The notes beneath the pieces are model-generated. The model was not told the DNA's origin, made no database searches, and saw nothing but the letters and a program-made list of their open reading frames with translations. The position numbers and the translations under genes are program-made. A stretch of 41,596 nt of DNA, from contig NZ_JAUNOQ010000017.1 in assembly GCF_030531065.1 (NCBI RefSeq), forward strand, positions 1-41,596, given 5' to 3'. Source of the DNA: Phascolarctobacterium sp. Lineage in GTDB: Bacteria > Bacillota > Negativicutes > Acidaminococcales > Acidaminococcaceae. Positions 9,348 to 18,220 of the stretch are shown here, one piece after another; positions within the stretch are counted from its first letter, which is position 1; every line of letters begins with the position of its first letter.

Positions 9348-11273
9348 TTGACGCTGCACACAATCATGAACAACAAAGATTTACTGTATGTTATTAAACC
9401 TGCACAGCAAACCGAAGAAGCCTTGCGCGAGCTTTTGCTTCAGCATCCGGAAATAAAATTTGTTTCCTTGATGGGCGTGGATTTTGCCGGTAATGATACG
9501 GATGAAAAAATTCCCATGAAGGTTTTTCTGGAAGATATGCGCAGCTTTTTGGAGGGCAGCGCCGCACAGACCGACGGTTCTTCCGTAGTGTTGACGGGCA
9601 TCGCCACGCTGAATAACGCCCGCGTAGATCTGGTAGTAGATAAATCCGTTAATTGGTTTGTAGATTATAATTATGAGCATTTTGACGCGGCTAACGGCAA
9701 AATGATCGGCACGTTGCGCATTCCCTGCTATTTGTTGCACAACGGCAATTTTGTAGATTCCCGTTCTATTTTGAAAAATACGCTGGATTATGTGGAAAGC
9801 GAAATCATGGAGCTCTTTAAAAAGCATCCGGTGATTCCCGGCTTGGAGCACGTTGATCCGGCTGAAATTGAAAAGCTTGTTTTCACCAGCGCTACCGAGC
9901 TGGAATTTTGGGTAAAATCTCCGCGCGAGGACGCTCCCATCGAAGCGCTGTCCTCTTCTCAAATGATGCAGGAGCAATACTGGCAGCGCACCCGCGGCAA
10001 TGTGCGCACAGCTTTGGAACAAACCGTGGAAACCTTGGACCTTTACGGCCTGGAGCCGGAAATGGGGCACAAGGAATGCGGCGGCGTTAAGGGCCAGATC
10101 GACGCAGCCGGTCACATGACCCACGTTATGGAGCAGCTGGAGGTGGACTGGAAGTTTGCCAGCGGCGTACAGACCGGCGATAACGAATTGCTGGCGCGTA
10201 TCATTGTAAAAGAAGTATTCCGCATGAACGGCTTGGAGGTTTCCTTCCAGGCTAAGCCGATTCCCGGCGTGGCAGGCAGCGGCGAGCATACGCATGTGGG
10301 CATGGCCGCAAAAATGAAGAACGGCAAATTCGTCAACCTGTTTTCGCCCAAGAATATGCACGAGGACTTTTTGTCCGCTATCGGCTACGGCGCGTTGATG
10401 GGCCTGCTGAAAAATTACGAGGTTACCAATCCCTTTATTTCCTGCACTATCGATTCGCTGAACCGCTTGAAACCCGGCTTTGAAGCGCCGGTCTGTATCG
10501 TTACCAGCTTGGGCATGAGCCCGGAAAATCCGTCCCGCAACAGAACGATTCTGGCGGGCTTAATCCGCGACCTGGATAACGATAAGGCCACCCGCATCGA
10601 GATGCGTTCGCCGAATCCCTACACCAATACTTATATCGCTTTGGCAGCCTTCTACCTGTCCTGCCTGGACGGCATTAAGGCCTGCGTGGAATCCGGCAAG
10701 GATTTGAAAGCGCTGGAGAAGGAAATTTCCAAGAAAGCAGGCGAGCCCGGCTTCTATCTGGATACCGACCGTCAGTACCGCACTGAGGACGACGTTTTTG
10801 AAGATTTCACTGCGGAAGAACGCAGCAGATTATTCGGCGAGCCTCCCGCTACGGTTTGGGAAAATCTCTGCGCCTTTGATAAATATCCCGAAAAGGTGGA
10901 CGTGCTTACTCAAGGCGGCATCTTGAAGAAGGAATATATCGAATCCTTTAAGCAGGGCGCTTTGACCCGCTGGAAAACGGAGCTGCTGACCCGCTTGATT
11001 CCGGAAAATTATTTAGCGGTTGTCGAAATGAAAAAGCTGCACGACCCGGAAAGCTGCACCGACTGCGATTTGGCGCTGTGGCATAAAATTCAGGCGCTGC
11101 GCGCGAAGCTGGCTAAGGATTCCTTTGAAGAAAAGAGCCTGTTTACCAGCATCCGTAAGGCTATCGCTTCCGAAGATTACGATACGGCTTCCGCTTTGAA
11201 GATTGAAATGGCCAAAGCGGTGGAGGAGCTGAAGGTTCTCTATCACGATTACAAACAAAATATTATTGACTGA
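9348..11273 (+). CDS. Glutamine synthetase, long form with C-terminal extension
   Basis: This 641-residue ATP-dependent glutamate-ammonia ligase is longer than the usual 440-470-residue type I enzyme. Type I landmarks are visible in order: the beta-grasp segment (about 36-62), TELEFW (183-188), the glutamate-binding region (about 238-252), GSGEHTH (310-316), RLKPGFEAP (about 388) and IEMRSPNPYTNTY (about 420). Residues from about 460 to 641 are a mostly helical extension that I cannot assign. The type III motifs are not seen. TTG at 9348 is preferred because AAGGAG is 11 bases before it; the next ATG at 9366 is too distant. It is a monocistronic unit behind a leader hairpin. Confidence 0.85.
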   Translation: MTLHTIMNNKDLLYVIKPAQQTEEALRELLLQHPEIKFVSLMGVDFAGNDTDEKIPMKVFLEDMRSFLEGSAAQTDGSSVVLTGIATLNNARVDLVVDKSVNWFVDYNYEHFDAANGKMIGTLRIPCYLLHNGNFVDSRSILKNTLDYVESEIMELFKKHPVIPGLEHVDPAEIEKLVFTSATELEFWVKSPREDAPIEALSSSQMMQEQYWQRTRGNVRTALEQTVETLDLYGLEPEMGHKECGGVKGQIDAAGHMTHVMEQLEVDWKFASGVQTGDNELLARIIVKEVFRMNGLEVSFQAKPIPGVAGSGEHTHVGMAAKMKNGKFVNLFSPKNMHEDFLSAIGYGALMGLLKNYEVTNPFISCTIDSLNRLKPGFEAPVCIVTSLGMSPENPSRNRTILAGLIRDLDNDKATRIEMRSPNPYTNTYIALAAFYLSCLDGIKACVESGKDLKALEKEISKKAGEPGFYLDTDRQYRTEDDVFEDFTAEERSRLFGEPPATVWENLCAFDKYPEKVDVLTQGGILKKEYIESFKQGALTRWKTELLTRLIPENYLAVVEMKKLHDPESCTDCDLALWHKIQALRAKLAKDSFEEKSLFTSIRKAIASEDYDTASALKIEMAKAVEELKVLYHDYKQNIID

Positions 11274-11302
11274 CTTTCATTTGCCAAATGAATAAGTAAA
11301 AC

Positions 11303-11345
11303 AAAAGCTGATGAGAAAGCTAAAACTTTCTTGTCAGCTTTTTTG
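11303..11345 (+). terminator. Terminator of glutamine synthetase
   Basis: An approximately 16-bp imperfect stem, with arms 11303-11320 and 11327-11342, runs into a T-run. Confidence 0.8.
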
Positions 11346-11375
11346 TTTGGCGGAAAAATTACAAATGATAAGGTC

Positions 11376-11403
11376 TTGCGGGGGGGTACAAGTATGATAC
11401 AAT
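11376..11403 (+). promoter_or_regulatory. Autotransporter 1 promoter with G7 tract in the spacer
   Basis: TTGCGG (11376-11381) and an extended -10 TGATACAAT (TACAAT at 11398-11403) are separated by 16 bases. A run of seven G (11380-11386) overlaps the -35 and the spacer. The same layout occurs before autotransporter 2 at 31659-31686. Gain or loss of one G would change the -35/-10 distance. Confidence 0.65.
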
Positions 11404-11530
11404 AAAATACAACAAAGGGGGCGCAATTATTTCCCCAAATAATTTGGGATTTTGATGCGTGAGTTTTGGTTTGCGCAGTATGCGCTGCTGCAGGCCGCAC
11501 ACATAAAAATTTTTATGAGGAAAGGGTTGA

Positions 11531-11905
11531 ATGGATATGAAACGAAAACAAATTTTAGCGAAAGCTATAACCTTGGGGTTGCTGTTGGCGATGCCGTGCG
11601 GCGCGTGGGCAGAGACGAAAATAAATAATATCGTTACTTTGGGAAATGAAACTACATACAGCGACGGCTTGTTGGTTGAGAAGAGCGGAAATATACAAGG
11701 CAATAGCTATGATTTAAAAGTGGATAGTACATTTCCTTACAATAAAATTCTTTTGGGTGTTGTAAATGAAGGAACTATAACAGGCGTGGGCACTTTATCT
11801 GCTGGAAGCGTTTATAATAATGGGGGAATTTTAGAAGTCAAAAATTTGCAACTTGCAGGTGCTAAGTACGAGAAAAATTGGCCGCAGCACTATTCGCTTT
11901 ATTAA
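11531..11905 (+). CDS. Autotransporter 1, N-terminal fragment (signal peptide), frameshifted
   Basis: This 124-codon frame starts with a clear Sec signal peptide (about 28 residues; basic KRKQ, a hydrophobic core, cleavage after GAWA) and the beginning of a passenger with short Gly/Asn-rich repeats. It ends at a stop 28 bases after a run of five A (11873-11877). Deleting one A restores the frame and joins it smoothly to the following 903-codon frame. Together they would encode about 1010 residues from 11531 to 14564. The signal peptide and 5' leader match those of autotransporter 2. The break could be a real inactivating mutation, phase variation or a sequence error. Confidence 0.75.
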   Translation: MDMKRKQILAKAITLGLLLAMPCGAWAETKINNIVTLGNETTYSDGLLVEKSGNIQGNSYDLKVDSTFPYNKILLGVVNEGTITGVGTLSAGSVYNNGGILEVKNLQLAGAKYEKNWPQHYSLY

Positions 11906-14564
11906 TGAGGGGACAACAACTATTGGCGGCGGTACTTTAGTCGGATGGACGTATAACGATGAAGGCGCTGTTTTAAATATTACTGGCGATACAATTTTTA
12001 AAAATAGAGAAGAAGAGCCGAGTGGAGAAGCCTTAACGAATATATCTGGTAGTATTATAAATATAAGCGACGGCGTTACGGTAACAACAGAAATGTTTAA
12101 TAACGGTACTAGAGACAATACTAATGCTACTCTTAACGCCGCTAACGCTAAAATTTTTATCAATGGCAATAGAGGTAAACTTAATAATTATGGAACAGCA
12201 GAAATCGGGACTTTAGAATCTGATGGGAAACTTGTTGGTTATGGTGATCCTCGTGTAGATAATTTTGGTTCATTAACTGTTAATCATAAGCTGGCTTCCG
12301 ATTTAAGTAATCATGGTACGTTTATTTACAATGGAACTGAAACGATAACTGGTCTTATTATGAATTATGACAAGATGTATGTTACTAGCGGAGAGTTAAA
12401 AGTTATTGGGGATTTTCACATCAGCGGGGAAGAGGCATTAGTAGGAGCTAATGCAAATGAAAATCTCAATAAATTGAGCGTTAGTGGGGAATTGACTGTT
12501 GGGTCAAAGAGGGATGAAAAGAAAACTCTACTGACTGTTGATGAGCAAATACAGGCATCAAGTATTGAAGCTTATGGCGATATTAAAACACAGAAACTCA
12601 CTACAGATAGTTTTAATGTCTTTTATGTTAATAGTTTAAACTATGGGGAAAATGCTGCGTCTATAGAAGTAGATGAATTAGTTGTTAGTGGTAAAAACGC
12701 AACAAGTAATATAGGTGCTAAAATAGATGGCACAGGAGCTGAAATAAAATATGGCCCTGCCAAAGTGATTGTGCATGATAAATTGGTTGTAAACGAAAGT
12801 AATACGCTTAACAATTACGGGCAGTTGCTGTTTGATGGAGATAGCGCCGTTATTAGCGGCGACGGGATTATTGAAAATAAGGGTGAAAAGCTTGATACAT
12901 ATTTACAAAAAAACAATATATACGGCGTTATTGCTAAAAACGGAGCCGGTGAAAAAATCAAGGAGCTTACCATTGAGAGCACTTTGAATAATACCGGCAT
13001 CGTTGCCGTCGAAACTTTAAATGTTGCTAACGGCTACGACGATACTTTTGCGACCAGCGATAAATCCAGCAAAGAAACTTTTATGGTGGACAATCTTAAT
13101 GTTCTAGCAGATGGTAATTTTAACTTGAAGCAAGAAGCATATGTATTGAAAAATGTTGGAGTGGGAGCTGATGCAGAATTAACGGCCGCGGGTGCAGTTA
13201 GCGATGTAGAATCCGTTGCTTTAGCTGACGACGCAACTTTTGAAACTGAATCTCTTGCTATGGCCGACAGCGGCGCTGTTACCAGCGACGGCGGTTCTTT
13301 GACCGCAAAGGCCATGAGCGGCGAAAGTTTGACTTTTAATTTGCAATCCGATAAGGAAGAACAAATTAACGTAACGGAGTTTACCGGCAATGATTTAAAA
13401 ATCAATGTGGCTTCGCTGACGCCCAACCAAGTAGTAATTGACAAAATGAACGGCAGCGGAATAACGATTAACGGCAACAGCGATATCACCGACAGCTTTG
13501 CTTCCGACAACATTGAAGCAGGGCTGCAATCTTTAGCTTACGCCGCGTCGATTAACGAGCAAAGCGGCGACCAGGGTAGAAAAGTTGCGTCCCCGGCAGG
13601 CAAAATTTTAGGCCCGACGGAAGCTATGACCGACGCTAATAATAAAATTATTACCTCCAGCGTGAAGGAAGGCGTCAACCCCGCTAACGAGGGCATCAGC
13701 GAGATGGCGAGCATCGCGCTCATGACCTGGCGTCAGGAAAATAACGACATGAACAAGCGCCTGGGCGAGCTGCGCGACAGCGCGGGCGAGCACGGCGTAT
13801 GGGTGCGCATGACGCGCGGCGAAGCTAAGTATGGCAACCAAAATATTAAAAATCAGTATAACGCTTATCAATTAGGCTACGATGAAAAATTGAGCGTTGA
13901 TAAGCGCTGGACCGTGGGCGCGGCGCTGACCTATACGGACGCGGAAAGCAGCTTTAGTTACGGCAAGGGCGAAAACAAGCACAAGGGTCTGGCCGTTTAC
14001 GGCAGCCGCCTGAACGACGACGGCAGCTTTATTGATTTAATCGCCCGCTACGCGCGTCTGGAGCATGACTATGAAGTATACGGCGGCGCGGGCAAAGGGG
14101 ACTTTGATACCAACGGCTACAGCCTGAGCGCGGAATACGGCAAGCGCTTTACGCAAAAGAGCGGCTTGTGGATTGAGCCGCAGGTAGAGCTGACTTACGG
14201 CAGAGTAAGCAGCGGCGAGTATCTTACGAATAACGGCGTCAGAGTGCGGCAGGAGGGCATGGACAGCGTGGTAGGCCGATTGGGCTTCGCTTTAGGCAAA
14301 AATTTGGCGCAAGGCAAGGGCAACGTGTACCTGCGCGCGTCGTACCTGTACGATTTCGACGGCGAGACGGACGTGCGTTACAGCTATGGCATACAGAACA
14401 AACGCTTTGAGCAAGACCTCGGCGGCGGCTGGTGGGAGGTCGGCGTAGGCACGAACATCAACCTGAGCGAAGCAAGCCACTTATACTTTGACGTAGAAAA
14501 AACTTACGGCGGCGACGTGGCAACGCCGTGGCAATGGAACGCCGGCGTGCGCTGGAGTTTCTAA
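11853..14564 (+). CDS. Autotransporter 1, passenger and beta-barrel (3' part of a broken gene)
   Basis: This open frame holds the rest of the passenger (to about nucleotide 13690), rich in short beta-helix-type repeats with Asn, Gly and Thr, and a C-terminal type V secretion beta-barrel of about 280 residues ending in the canonical terminal Trp-Ser-Phe. The barrel would insert into the outer membrane and export the passenger. The frame has no ribosome site or signal peptide of its own: the true start is at 11531, in another frame, separated by a one-base shift at the A5 run 11873-11877. The first part of the frame (11853-11872) is out of frame with the real protein. The barrel DNA 13821-14473 is identical to that of autotransporter 2. 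Passenger function is unknown; adhesin is the usual guess. Confidence 0.8.
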   Translation: MQVLSTRKIGRSTIRFINEGTTTIGGGTLVGWTYNDEGAVLNITGDTIFKNREEEPSGEALTNISGSIINISDGVTVTTEMFNNGTRDNTNATLNAANAKIFINGNRGKLNNYGTAEIGTLESDGKLVGYGDPRVDNFGSLTVNHKLASDLSNHGTFIYNGTETITGLIMNYDKMYVTSGELKVIGDFHISGEEALVGANANENLNKLSVSGELTVGSKRDEKKTLLTVDEQIQASSIEAYGDIKTQKLTTDSFNVFYVNSLNYGENAASIEVDELVVSGKNATSNIGAKIDGTGAEIKYGPAKVIVHDKLVVNESNTLNNYGQLLFDGDSAVISGDGIIENKGEKLDTYLQKNNIYGVIAKNGAGEKIKELTIESTLNNTGIVAVETLNVANGYDDTFATSDKSSKETFMVDNLNVLADGNFNLKQEAYVLKNVGVGADAELTAAGAVSDVESVALADDATFETESLAMADSGAVTSDGGSLTAKAMSGESLTFNLQSDKEEQINVTEFTGNDLKINVASLTPNQVVIDKMNGSGITINGNSDITDSFASDNIEAGLQSLAYAASINEQSGDQGRKVASPAGKILGPTEAMTDANNKIITSSVKEGVNPANEGISEMASIALMTWRQENNDMNKRLGELRDSAGEHGVWVRMTRGEAKYGNQNIKNQYNAYQLGYDEKLSVDKRWTVGAALTYTDAESSFSYGKGENKHKGLAVYGSRLNDDGSFIDLIARYARLEHDYEVYGGAGKGDFDTNGYSLSAEYGKRFTQKSGLWIEPQVELTYGRVSSGEYLTNNGVRVRQEGMDSVVGRLGFALGKNLAQGKGNVYLRASYLYDFDGETDVRYSYGIQNKRFEQDLGGGWWEVGVGTNINLSEASHLYFDVEKTYGGDVATPWQWNAGVRWSF
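13821..14473 (+). repeat. 653-bp barrel segment identical to 34202-34854
   Basis: By direct line-by-line comparison this segment is base-for-base identical to the same segment of autotransporter 2, in the same orientation and 20,381 bp apart. Outside the segment, synonymous differences appear at once (13820 C versus T, 14474 A versus G). Confidence 0.95.
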
Positions 14565-14621
14565 ATGTAAACCTGCCGTTTGCTTTACAAGTGAGGCAAG
14601 GCGGCAGAAAATAAAAATTCT

Positions 14622-14662
14622 AAAGCAGGCAGTATTTAAGAAGGTACTGCCTGCTTTACTTT
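14622..14662 (+). terminator. Terminator of autotransporter 1
   Basis: A perfect 13-bp stem (14622-14634 with 14645-14657) is followed by a short T-rich stretch, 57 bases after the stop codon. Confidence 0.8.
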
Positions 14663-14727
14663 TAAACTTATTTTTCTAAATCTGCGCGGCACAGTTCCAC
14701 AAAATAGCTGAAATCTGCGGCAAGATA

Positions 14728-14776
14728 TGATATAATATTTTTTCAAGATAAGATTTGTTAAGGATGCTTATCTTTT
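14728..14776 (+). promoter_or_regulatory. Promoter and short leader hairpin of the yicC operon
   Basis: There is an extended -10 TGATATAAT (TATAAT at 14731-14736) without a good -35. Directly after it come an 8-bp stem (14745-14752 with 14767-14774) and four T. It is the main candidate promoter for the yicC-remA-gmk-rpoZ-coaBC cluster. Confidence 0.55.
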
Positions 14777-14821
14777 GAATGTACACGCAATACGCCGCTC
14801 AGCGGGGTTAGGAGGAGCTTT

Positions 14822-15721
14822 GTGTTAAAAAGTATGACCGGCTTTGGCCGCGGCGAATACGAGGACGATAATTTTTCTATTACCGTGGAAATGAAAGCCG
14901 TAAACCATCGTTATAACGAGGTTGCGATTCGGCTGCCGCGGTTTTTGAATCCGTTGGAGGACCGCATTCGCAAAACAATTTTGAAAACTATAAGCCGCGG
15001 ACGCATCGACGTTTTTATTAACGCCGATTATACCGCCAGCGGCAACTGCACGCTGAAGGTGGATAAGAATTTAGCCGCCGCGTACCACAACGCTTTGCGG
15101 GAGGTGGGCGAGGCTGTCGGCGCTGCGGAAACGGGCATTAACGCCGCTGCGGAAATTTTATACATCGCCCGCTGCCAGGACGTTATCAATGTTAAGGAAG
15201 GCTTTTTTGACGTGGAGAGCGTGTGGCCCAAGGTGGAGCTGGCTTTGCGTCAGGCCGTGGATAATTTGGTGGCCATGCGCGAGGCCGAGGGCGGAAATAT
15301 TTACGGCGATTTTATTTACCGCGCCGATTTGATTGCCGAAAAGCTGGCTCTGATCGAGGCGCGTTCGCCCATGGTGGTGGAGGAATATCAGAATAAGCTT
15401 TCGGAGCGCCTGAATAATCTTTTAGCGGAGCATAACGTGACGGTGGAACCGGAGCGCTTGCTGCAGGAGGTGGCTATTTTCGCCGACCGCACCAGCATTA
15501 CGGAGGAAATTGTGCGCTTGAAGAGCCATATCAAGCAGTTCAAGCTGATTCTCGCTTCCGACCAGCCGGTGGGGCGCAAGCTGGACTTTTTGATTCAGGA
15601 ATTCAACCGCGAGGCCAATACCATCGCGTCCAAGGCCAACGATTATACTTTGGCGCAGCTTGTGGTGGAAATTAAGGCCGAGATTGAAAAAATCCGCGAG
15701 CAGGTGCAGAATATCGAATAA
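14822..15721 (+). CDS. YicC-family endoribonuclease
   Basis: This 299-residue protein starts [14 protein letters not shown], the hallmark N-terminus of the YicC/YloC family, and ends in the DUF1732-type C-terminal region ([32 protein letters not shown]). Family members are endoribonucleases involved in RNA turnover. GTG is the start, with AGGAGG at 14810-14815. It is the first gene of a conserved Firmicutes cluster with remA, gmk, rpoZ and coaBC. Confidence 0.93.
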   Translation: MLKSMTGFGRGEYEDDNFSITVEMKAVNHRYNEVAIRLPRFLNPLEDRIRKTILKTISRGRIDVFINADYTASGNCTLKVDKNLAAAYHNALREVGEAVGAAETGINAAAEILYIARCQDVINVKEGFFDVESVWPKVELALRQAVDNLVAMREAEGGNIYGDFIYRADLIAEKLALIEARSPMVVEEYQNKLSERLNNLLAEHNVTVEPERLLQEVAIFADRTSITEEIVRLKSHIKQFKLILASDQPVGRKLDFLIQEFNREANTIASKANDYTLAQLVVEIKAEIEKIREQVQNIE

Positions 15722-15761
15722 AGCGGGCAAGCTGCCGCGTAATCGGAAGAGGGAGGTTAGT

Positions 15762-16022
15762 ATGGATATTAAGCTTATCAATATTGGCTTTGGCAACGTA
15801 GTCGCCGCCAACCGCATCATTGCTATCATCAGCCCGGAATCCGCGCCCATTAAGCGCATTATTCAGGAGGCGCGCGATAAGGGCTTGCTGATCGACGCTA
15901 CTTACGGCCGCCGTACCCGCGCTGTGGTGGTTGCCGACAGCGGGCATATTATGCTGTCCGCCGTGCAGCCGGAAACAGTGGCTAACCGCCTGGCTCAAAA
16001 CGATGTAGAGGATGAGGAGTAA
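15762..16022 (+). CDS. remA: RemA-family DNA-binding regulator (DUF370)
   Basis: This 86-residue protein has the full DUF370/RemA pattern: [40 protein letters not shown]. In Bacillus, RemA is a ring-forming DNA-binding activator of matrix genes; the role in this organism is not known. ATG at 15762 has GGGAGG 5 bases upstream. It lies 40 bases after yicC and its end overlaps the gmk ribosome site, so it is co-transcribed with gmk. Confidence 0.92.
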   Translation: MDIKLINIGFGNVVAANRIIAIISPESAPIKRIIQEARDKGLLIDATYGRRTRAVVVADSGHIMLSAVQPETVANRLAQNDVEDEE

Positions 16023-16026
16023 AACG

Positions 16027-16686
16027 ATGGTAATGGGAAAGCAAAAGGAAGGCGTCACGCCTAAGGGCGTGCTGCTGGTTGTTTCCGGGCCTTCGGGAGC
16101 GGGCAAGGGCACGATTTGCCAGATGCTGCGCGAGAAGCTGCCGGATTTGGGCTATTCTATTTCGGTGACGACGCGTCAGCCCCGCAACGGCGAGGTGGAC
16201 GGCGTAAATTATTTTTTTAAGACCGTACCCCAGGTCAAGGAAATGATTGCACGCGGCGAGCTTTTGGAATATGCCGAGGTGTACGGCAATTATTACGGTA
16301 CGCCGCGCCAATATGTTATGGAGCAGCTGCAAAGCGGCCGCGATGTGCTGCTGGAAATAGATATTCAGGGCGCGTTGCAGATTAAAAAACGCTTTCCGGA
16401 GGGCGTATTCGTTTTTATCGTACCGCCGTCTTTGGACGAGCTGTCCGCCCGTATTTACAAACGCGGCACCGACAGCGAGGACGTTATTCAGCGGCGTATG
16501 GCTTCGGCGGCCAGCGAGCTGACTTACGCTGCGGAATACGATTATATCATCGTGAACGATATTGCCGAAAAGGCGGCGCAGAAGGTGCTGACGATTATGG
16601 AAGCGGAGCGCTATCGCGTGGCGAGAACGTATTTTATTGTAGATAAAATTTGCAAGGGCAAAGCCGATACAAGCATGAAGGAGTGA
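16027..16686 (+). CDS. gmk: Guanylate kinase
   Basis: This 219-residue enzyme phosphorylates GMP to GDP. The P-loop GPSGAGKG is at residues 21-28, followed by the GMP-binding segment with TTRQPRNGEVDG and the YGTPRQYV lid region, and DIDIQGA-like Walker B chemistry. ATG at 16027 is preferred because GAGGAG (16014-16019) is 7 bases before it; an ATG at 16012 inside remA has no such site. It is part of the yicC-remA-gmk-rpoZ-coaBC cluster. Confidence 0.95.
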   Translation: MVMGKQKEGVTPKGVLLVVSGPSGAGKGTICQMLREKLPDLGYSISVTTRQPRNGEVDGVNYFFKTVPQVKEMIARGELLEYAEVYGNYYGTPRQYVMEQLQSGRDVLLEIDIQGALQIKKRFPEGVFVFIVPPSLDELSARIYKRGTDSEDVIQRRMASAASELTYAAEYDYIIVNDIAEKAAQKVLTIMEAERYRVARTYFIVDKICKGKADTSMKE

Positions 16687-16693
16687 ATGATTT

Positions 16694-16888
16694 ATGTCTA
16701 TGGTAGATCCGTCCATCGACTATTTGGCTGAAAAGGTGGACAGCAAATATACTTTAGTTATTTTGGCTGCGAAAAGAGCGCGCGAGCTGACGAAGCCGGA
16801 GTTAAACGCGCCGGAGAAGGAAGTCAGCACGGCTTTGAAGGAGATTGCCGACGATACCATTACTTACGAGCGCACTAAGAACGTGTAA
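16694..16888 (+). CDS. rpoZ: RNA polymerase omega subunit
   Basis: This 64-residue protein has the omega pattern: DPSIDYLAEKVDSKYTLV, then AAKRARELT, and the C-terminal ALKEIADDTITYE. It stabilises the beta-prime subunit of RNA polymerase. An AAGGAG site lies about 10 bases before ATG, overlapping the end of gmk. Its position after gmk and before coaBC is the standard Firmicutes order. Confidence 0.95.
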   Translation: MSMVDPSIDYLAEKVDSKYTLVILAAKRARELTKPELNAPEKEVSTALKEIADDTITYERTKNV

Positions 16889-16906
16889 TAGCGGGAGGAC
16901 GAAGCC

Positions 16907-18112
16907 TTGTTGAAGGGTAAAAAAATAGTTTTAGGCGTTACCGGCGGCATTGCCGTTTATAAAGCGGTGGATTTGGTCAGCCGTCTGCGCAAGCAGGGCT
17001 GCCAGGTGCGCGTGGTGATGACGGAACACGCCCAGCAGTTTGTTACCCCGCTGACCTTTAAGGAAATCAGCGGCAATCAGGTGGCCGTATCCATGTGGAG
17101 CGGCAATCAGGAATTTAATGTGGAGCACATCGCTCTGGCTAATTGGGCCGACGCTTTTTTAGTGGCGCCCGCTACCGCCAATATTTTGGCGAAGATGGCT
17201 TACGGCCTGGCGGACGATTTGCTGAGTACGACGCTGCTGGCGGCGCAGGCTCCCATTATTGTTTGCCCGGCGATGAATACGGGAATGTACGAGAACCCGG
17301 CTACGCAGGAAAATATCGCGAAGTTAAAGGCGCGGGGCGTGACCGTGATGCCTCCGGCCGTGGGCAAGCTGGCCTGCGGTACGAGCGGCGCGGGGCGTTT
17401 GCCAGAACCGCAGCAGATTGTGGAATTTGTCAATGGCTTTTTCGCTCGCCGCGAAGGCGATTTGCGCGGGCTTAAAGTTTTAGTGACGGCCGCGGGCACA
17501 CGCGAGCCCATCGACCCGGTGCGTTTCGTGGGCAACCGTTCCAGCGGCAAAATGGGCTATGCCGTGGCGCAGATGGCTGCCGAGCGCGGCGCGGAGGTGC
17601 TGCTGGTCAGCGGGCCTTCGGCTTTGGCGATTCCGGCCAACGTGCGCGCTGTTAAAGTGGAAACGACTAACGAGATGCTGGAGGCCTGCCTTGCCGCTTA
17701 CGACGATATGGATATCGTAATCAAGGCGGCCGCCGTGGCCGACTACCGGCCGCACGACGTGGCGGACCAGAAAATAAAAAAGAAAACGGACGACGCTTTG
17801 ACCGTAGTGATGGATAAGAACCCGGACATTTTGAAAACACTGGGCGGGATGAAAACCCATCAGGTGCTGGTGGGCTTCGCCGCCGAAACGCAGAATCTTT
17901 TGGCGAACGCCAGGGAAAAGGTCGTGAAGAAAAATCTGGATATGATTGTCGCTAACGACGTTACGGCTGCGGGCGCGGGCTTTAACGCCGATACGAATAT
18001 CGTAAAGTTTCTTTTTGCCGACGGCGAGGTGCGCTCACTGGAGCAGATGCCCAAGACGGACGTCGCCAACTGCATTCTGGACGAAGCGTTGAAAATCAGG
18101 AAGAGCAGGTAA
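16907..18112 (+). CDS. coaBC: Bifunctional phosphopantothenoylcysteine decarboxylase/synthetase
   Basis: This 401-residue enzyme carries out two consecutive coenzyme A biosynthesis steps: joining cysteine to 4'-phosphopantothenate (CoaB, C-terminal half) and decarboxylating the product (CoaC, N-terminal half, FMN-dependent). In the CoaC part the catalytic His74 and the PATANI motif (88-93) are visible, plus the CPAMN segment and the KLACGTSGAGR loop with the active-site cysteine. The CoaB part begins near residue 185 (VLVTAAGTREPIDPVR) and contains KAAAVADYRP. TTG start with GGGAGG 8 bases upstream. It is the last gene of the cluster; I see no strong terminator before the metK leader. Confidence 0.95.
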   Translation: MLKGKKIVLGVTGGIAVYKAVDLVSRLRKQGCQVRVVMTEHAQQFVTPLTFKEISGNQVAVSMWSGNQEFNVEHIALANWADAFLVAPATANILAKMAYGLADDLLSTTLLAAQAPIIVCPAMNTGMYENPATQENIAKLKARGVTVMPPAVGKLACGTSGAGRLPEPQQIVEFVNGFFARREGDLRGLKVLVTAAGTREPIDPVRFVGNRSSGKMGYAVAQMAAERGAEVLLVSGPSALAIPANVRAVKVETTNEMLEACLAAYDDMDIVIKAAAVADYRPHDVADQKIKKKTDDALTVVMDKNPDILKTLGGMKTHQVLVGFAAETQNLLANAREKVVKKNLDMIVANDVTAAGAGFNADTNIVKFLFADGEVRSLEQMPKTDVANCILDEALKIRKSR

Positions 18113-18167
18113 AAAATATTTCTTAAAATTTTTCTTGTGTAATTCTTGTGAATTTGCAGGAAAGCTC

Positions 18168-18196
18168 TTGCTATTAACAGCGAGATGTATTATACT
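18168..18196 (+). promoter_or_regulatory. Promoter of the metK riboswitch transcript
   Basis: TTGCTA (18168-18173) and TATACT (18191-18196) are separated by 17 bases, upstream of the SAM riboswitch. Confidence 0.65.
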
Positions 18197-18220
18197 AATC
18201 AACGTAATAAGTTAATATTA

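Noticed and set aside
9381-10361. 326-codon open frame antisense to glutamine synthetase
   Set aside because: Composition bias of the sense gene keeps stops away; no protein features.
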